Notes under the pieces: generated by a model
What the model was told of the DNA's origin: nothing
Databases searched by the model: none
What the model saw: the letters and a program-made list of their open reading frames with translations, nothing else
Shown: piece by piece, positions 6,829 through 8,583 of the stretch
Numbering within the stretch: the stretch's first letter is position 1
Layout of the letters: every line of letters begins with the position of its first letter
Source of the DNA: Crinalium sp049646245
GTDB lineage: Bacteria; Cyanobacteriota; Cyanobacteriia; Cyanobacteriales; PCC-9333
NCBI GenBank assembly: GCA_049646245.1
Contig: JBARVL010000603.1
Coordinates: 1 to 8,583, forward strand
Length of the DNA: 8,583 nt
Reading direction: 5' to 3'
Translations under genes and position numbers: made by a program

Positions 6829-7380
6829 TTAATTATTCACGCTGATGGCTGTGTATTGCTCTAATAGCATATTCAAAAAATGACCCGCAGTTATCCATCT
6901 GCGGTGTTCGGATTTCCCTGTAATTGATTGTACCCACCAACCTTGAACTGTGTAGGGCGATCGCCACAACTCCAAATGCTCTACTGGTGGCTCTGCATAA
7001 AAACTATCTTCACCCGCACCTAATAATGCTGAACTCCAGTGGGTAAAATAATCATGACTAACGCGGTGAATTGGAAAATTTCCCGCTAAAGTAACGCCCC
7101 AACCATCGAAAGCAATTAAAGCTTTAACTTCTCCCCCTAAAAGCTGCCAACCCCAAGCTGCGCCGATAGCACCAACAACACCAGCACTAAAACCAATAAA
7201 TACTACTGGCACATCTAAGGATTGATGTTCTTTTAAAAACTGTAAAACATCAATTGCCGAGAAAGCCGGGTACTTTTCTGTCGGAAAAATTAATAAATTT
7301 GCTGGTGGTACTGACAAATTTTTCAAAAACTCCTGAGTCAGTTCTGAAGGATGCACCCCAGGGCAAATAATTACACTCAT
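6829..7380 (-). CDS. Small alpha/beta-hydrolase-like protein of unknown function
   Basis: I do not recognise a named gene. The 183-aa protein starts MSVIICPGVHPSEL, like the first strand and oxyanion loop of an alpha/beta hydrolase. It has the nucleophile-elbow pentapeptide GFSAG (63-67, Ser65) after the strand VPVVFI. Asp92 in ALIAFDGWG and His167 in TAGHFLNML sit where a catalytic Asp and His could fall, so a Ser-Asp-His triad is plausible but inferred. It is shorter than most family members (about 250-300 aa), with little room for a lid. No signal peptide or membrane segment is seen. The ATG has AAGGA (7389-7393) 8 nt upstream. The MFS gene follows after 37 bp, so the hydrolase may act on, or be exported with, the same unknown compound. 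Confidence 0.78.
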   Translation of the reverse strand: MSVIICPGVHPSELTQEFLKNLSVPPANLLIFPTEKYPAFSAIDVLQFLKEHQSLDVPVVFIGFSAGVVGAIGAAWGWQLLGGEVKALIAFDGWGVTLAGNFPIHRVSHDYFTHWSSALLGAGEDSFYAEPPVEHLELWRSPYTVQGWWVQSITGKSEHRRWITAGHFLNMLLEQYTAISVNN

Positions 7381-7481
7381 CAGTTTATTCCTTTCCTGCC
7401 AGAAGACTATCTAATTTCCCACCCCTTACCCCTCACCCCCTCGGAAGATGAAAAGCTTCCCCAAAATAGCTTGAATATTAT

Positions 7482-7593
7482 TTACTCCCTTCCAACTAAA
7501 AAATTACTGCTCTATTCTTCTTCTTTCTTGCTTGGCGTCCTTGGCGTCTTGGCGGTTATAAAAATAGGTATTCTGATTACGGGAAGGGAGTAA
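7482..7593. repeat. 112-bp MITE-like element with 12-bp terminal inverted repeats
   Basis: TTACTCCCTTCC (7482-7493) and GGAAGGGAGTAA (7582-7593) are perfect reverse complements and bound a 112-bp, mostly AT-rich segment. Near the centre sits the CTTGGCGTC tandem (7531-7555). There is no transposase and no obvious target-site duplication (the left flank ends ATATTAT, the right begins GTACCAA). It could be a small non-autonomous mobile element or a dispersed cyanobacterial intergenic repeat, or it could fold as one long hairpin in RNA. The boundaries are seen directly; mobility is inferred. Confidence 0.55.
7531..7555 (+). repeat. Tandem 9-mer CTTGGCGTC repeat
   Basis: Two exact copies of CTTGGCGTC (7531-7539, 7540-7548) are followed by a partial third, TTGGCGG (7549-7555). 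This is the type of short GC-rich tandem I associate with cyanobacterial intergenic regions. Translated, it gives the low-complexity LGVLGVLAV, which explains a spurious open frame across the region. Confidence 0.75.
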
Positions 7594-7613
7594 GTACCAA
7601 AATTTTTAAGCTG

Positions 7614-7630
7614 ATCCCCCCAGAGGGGAT
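7614..7630 (+). repeat. GC-rich hairpin upstream of the chelatase gene
   Basis: ATCCCC (7614-7619) pairs exactly with GGGGAT (7625-7630) around a 5-nt loop CCAGA. No T-run follows, so it is not a clear terminator. If transcription of the chelatase starts upstream, it would sit about 110 nt before the start codon in the leader. Confidence 0.5.
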
Positions 7631-7729
7631 GTTAACCTAGAAAACAGGAGCAGTGGTTTAAGGAACTGTAGCCATAGAAAACAAGCCCTAACCTTAAATC
7701 GCACTTCTTTTTTAGATGTCACAACCCTT

Positions 7730-7734
7730 GAGGA
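7730..7734 (+). promoter_or_regulatory. Shine-Dalgarno site fixing the chelatase GTG start
   Basis: GAGGA ends 7 nt before the GTG at 7742. The same frame is open back to a TAA at 7607-7609 but contains no ATG, GTG or TTG in between. Nearby ATG codons at 7716 and 7735 are out of frame, so GTG 7742 is the start. Confidence 0.75.
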
Positions 7735-7741
7735 ATGCAAC

Positions 7742-8583
7742 GTGGTTGCCACCCCAGAAAAAATTCAACAAGAAACACCAAACTCATCTACTGCTCAAGA
7801 TAGAGTTGCAGTATTACTAATGGGTTATGGCGAAGTAGAAAGCTACGAAGACTTCGCCAACTATAATGAACAAGCTTTAAATTTACTTACTGCTAAATTT
7901 GCTCCAGTCCCAACTTGGATTTATCCACCACTGGCTAAACTTTTGGCAGTGTTTGATTTGCATGAGTGGAGCCACCAGCACGATCACTTTATCTCGCCAC
8001 ACAACGCGATTTTTGAACAGCAACGCGCTGGTATAGAAAAGAACTTACAACAAAAGTGGGGCGATCGCATCAAAGTTTTTAAAGCTTTTAACTTTTGCGC
8101 TCCCTTCTTACCTGAGCAAGTTCTCACCCAAATTAAAGCAGAAGGATTCGACAAAATCCTTATCTACCCACTATTAGTAGTAGATTCTATCTTTACCAGT
8201 GGTATTGCTGTCGAACAAGTTAACAAAGCCTTAGTTAATCTAACTGATGGAAGCGAACATTGGGTAAAAGGACAGCGTTATATCCCTTCCTTCTACAATG
8301 AACCAGCTTACATTGATTTGTTAGCCCAAATGGTTGAGGAGAAAATCACTAAAGATTTGGCAGTAGCACATTTACCCTCTCAAACGGGAATTGTGCTAAT
8401 GAATCATGGTTGCCCGCACAAAGCCAAAGGGTTTACATCGGGTATTACTGAGAGCCAAATTCTCTTTGATTTAGTTAGAGAAAAGCTGATTTATAAGTAT
8501 CCTTTAATCTCAATTGGTTGGCTCAACCATGACACGCCTCTAATTGACTGGACTCAACCAAATGTAGATTTAGCTGCGCGAAA
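7742..8583 (+). CDS. Ferrochelatase-family protein (3' end beyond window)
   Basis: The frame is open from GTG 7742 to the window end: 280 full codons of what is likely a ~390-aa protein. It starts MVATPEKIQ with a ~20-residue polar N-tail, then VAVLLMGYGEVESYEDF. The second half aligns by eye with Bacillus HemH: FYNEPAYID (family FYDEP), VLMNHGCPHKAKGF with His222 where HemH has its metal-inserting His in SAHSLP, and ISIGWLNHDTPLIDW (GWLN 259-262) where HemH has VGWQSEGNTPDPW. Ferrochelatases insert Fe2+ into protoporphyrin IX, the last step of haem synthesis. Here the GWQSxxNT segment is altered and the start is MGYG rather than NLGGP, so this may be a cyanobacterial paralogue with another metal or substrate. 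I therefore give no symbol. The second half of the active site, including the catalytic Glu region, is cut off. Confidence 0.75.
   Translation, partial: MVATPEKIQQETPNSSTAQDRVAVLLMGYGEVESYEDFANYNEQALNLLTAKFAPVPTWIYPPLAKLLAVFDLHEWSHQHDHFISPHNAIFEQQRAGIEKNLQQKWGDRIKVFKAFNFCAPFLPEQVLTQIKAEGFDKILIYPLLVVDSIFTSGIAVEQVNKALVNLTDGSEHWVKGQRYIPSFYNEPAYIDLLAQMVEEKITKDLAVAHLPSQTGIVLMNHGCPHKAKGFTSGITESQILFDLVREKLIYKYPLISIGWLNHDTPLIDWTQPNVDLAAR

Larger units (their letters stand above)
7381..7741. other. Divergent 361-bp intergenic region rich in repeats
   Basis: This region separates the minus-strand hydrolase/MFS operon from the plus-strand chelatase gene and must contain both promoters. I could not pick out a convincing -35/-10 pair for either. 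From left to right it holds the hydrolase Shine-Dalgarno, a C-rich run (7418-7440), a small GGAAG/CTTCC hairpin (7443-7447 with 7456-7460), the inverted-repeat-bounded element (7482-7593), the hairpin at 7614-7630, about 100 bp without recognisable signals, and the chelatase Shine-Dalgarno (7730-7734). Confidence 0.6.

Noticed and set aside
7351..7593. 80-codon plus-strand open frame with a hydrophobic C-terminal stretch, resembling a small membrane protein
   Set aside because: It begins antisense inside the hydrolase start, and its hydrophobic LGVLGVLAV is the translation of the 9-mer tandem. No Shine-Dalgarno is seen, and it ends exactly at the inverted-repeat boundary. It is repeat DNA read as protein.
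7482..7593. CRISPR array or insertion sequence
   Set aside because: The 9-mers are contiguous without spacers and there is no transposase, so neither a CRISPR array nor a complete insertion sequence is supported.

Overview
The window reads as chromosomal DNA of a filamentous or other large-genome cyanobacterium. The strongest evidence is the HIP1 octamer GCGATCGC: I count 11 perfect copies in 8.6 kb, against about 0.13 expected by chance for any given 8-mer. An HmpF-type pilus-motility protein, a cyanobacterial-style acetolactate synthase beginning MRSISISETV, and a short tandem of the CTTGGCGTC type, which I associate with cyanobacterial intergenic DNA, point the same way.

Layout from left to right. 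Positions 1-81 hold the last 26 codons of an unidentified plus-strand gene. A 135-bp spacer with an 11-bp inverted repeat leads to tilS (plus strand, tRNA-Ile lysidine synthase). tilS converges on hmpF (minus strand, coiled-coil pilus motility/phototaxis protein) with only 24 bp between the stops. A 456-bp AT-rich gap follows. It contains the hmpF leader, a nested inverted repeat, and a near-perfect 32-nt palindrome that should terminate the next gene, ilvB (minus strand, acetolactate synthase large subunit, here with a C-terminal zinc ribbon). Behind ilvB, on the same strand, lie an MFS exporter gene and a small alpha/beta-hydrolase-like gene 37 bp apart, probably one operon. A 361-bp divergent intergenic region carries a 112-bp element bounded by 12-bp inverted repeats and containing the 9-mer tandem. 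The window ends inside a plus-strand ferrochelatase-family gene.

Most of this is housekeeping: tRNA decoding, branched-chain amino acid synthesis and tetrapyrrole chemistry, next to a motility gene and an uncharacterised hydrolase/exporter pair. I see no defence system, CRISPR array, integrase, transposase, rRNA or tRNA. The items best worth a second look are the zinc-ribbon tail on IlvB, the possible small RNA or structured 3' end beside the ilvB terminator, the MITE-like repeat, the divergent chelatase, and the hydrolase-exporter pair. No single new system is evident.
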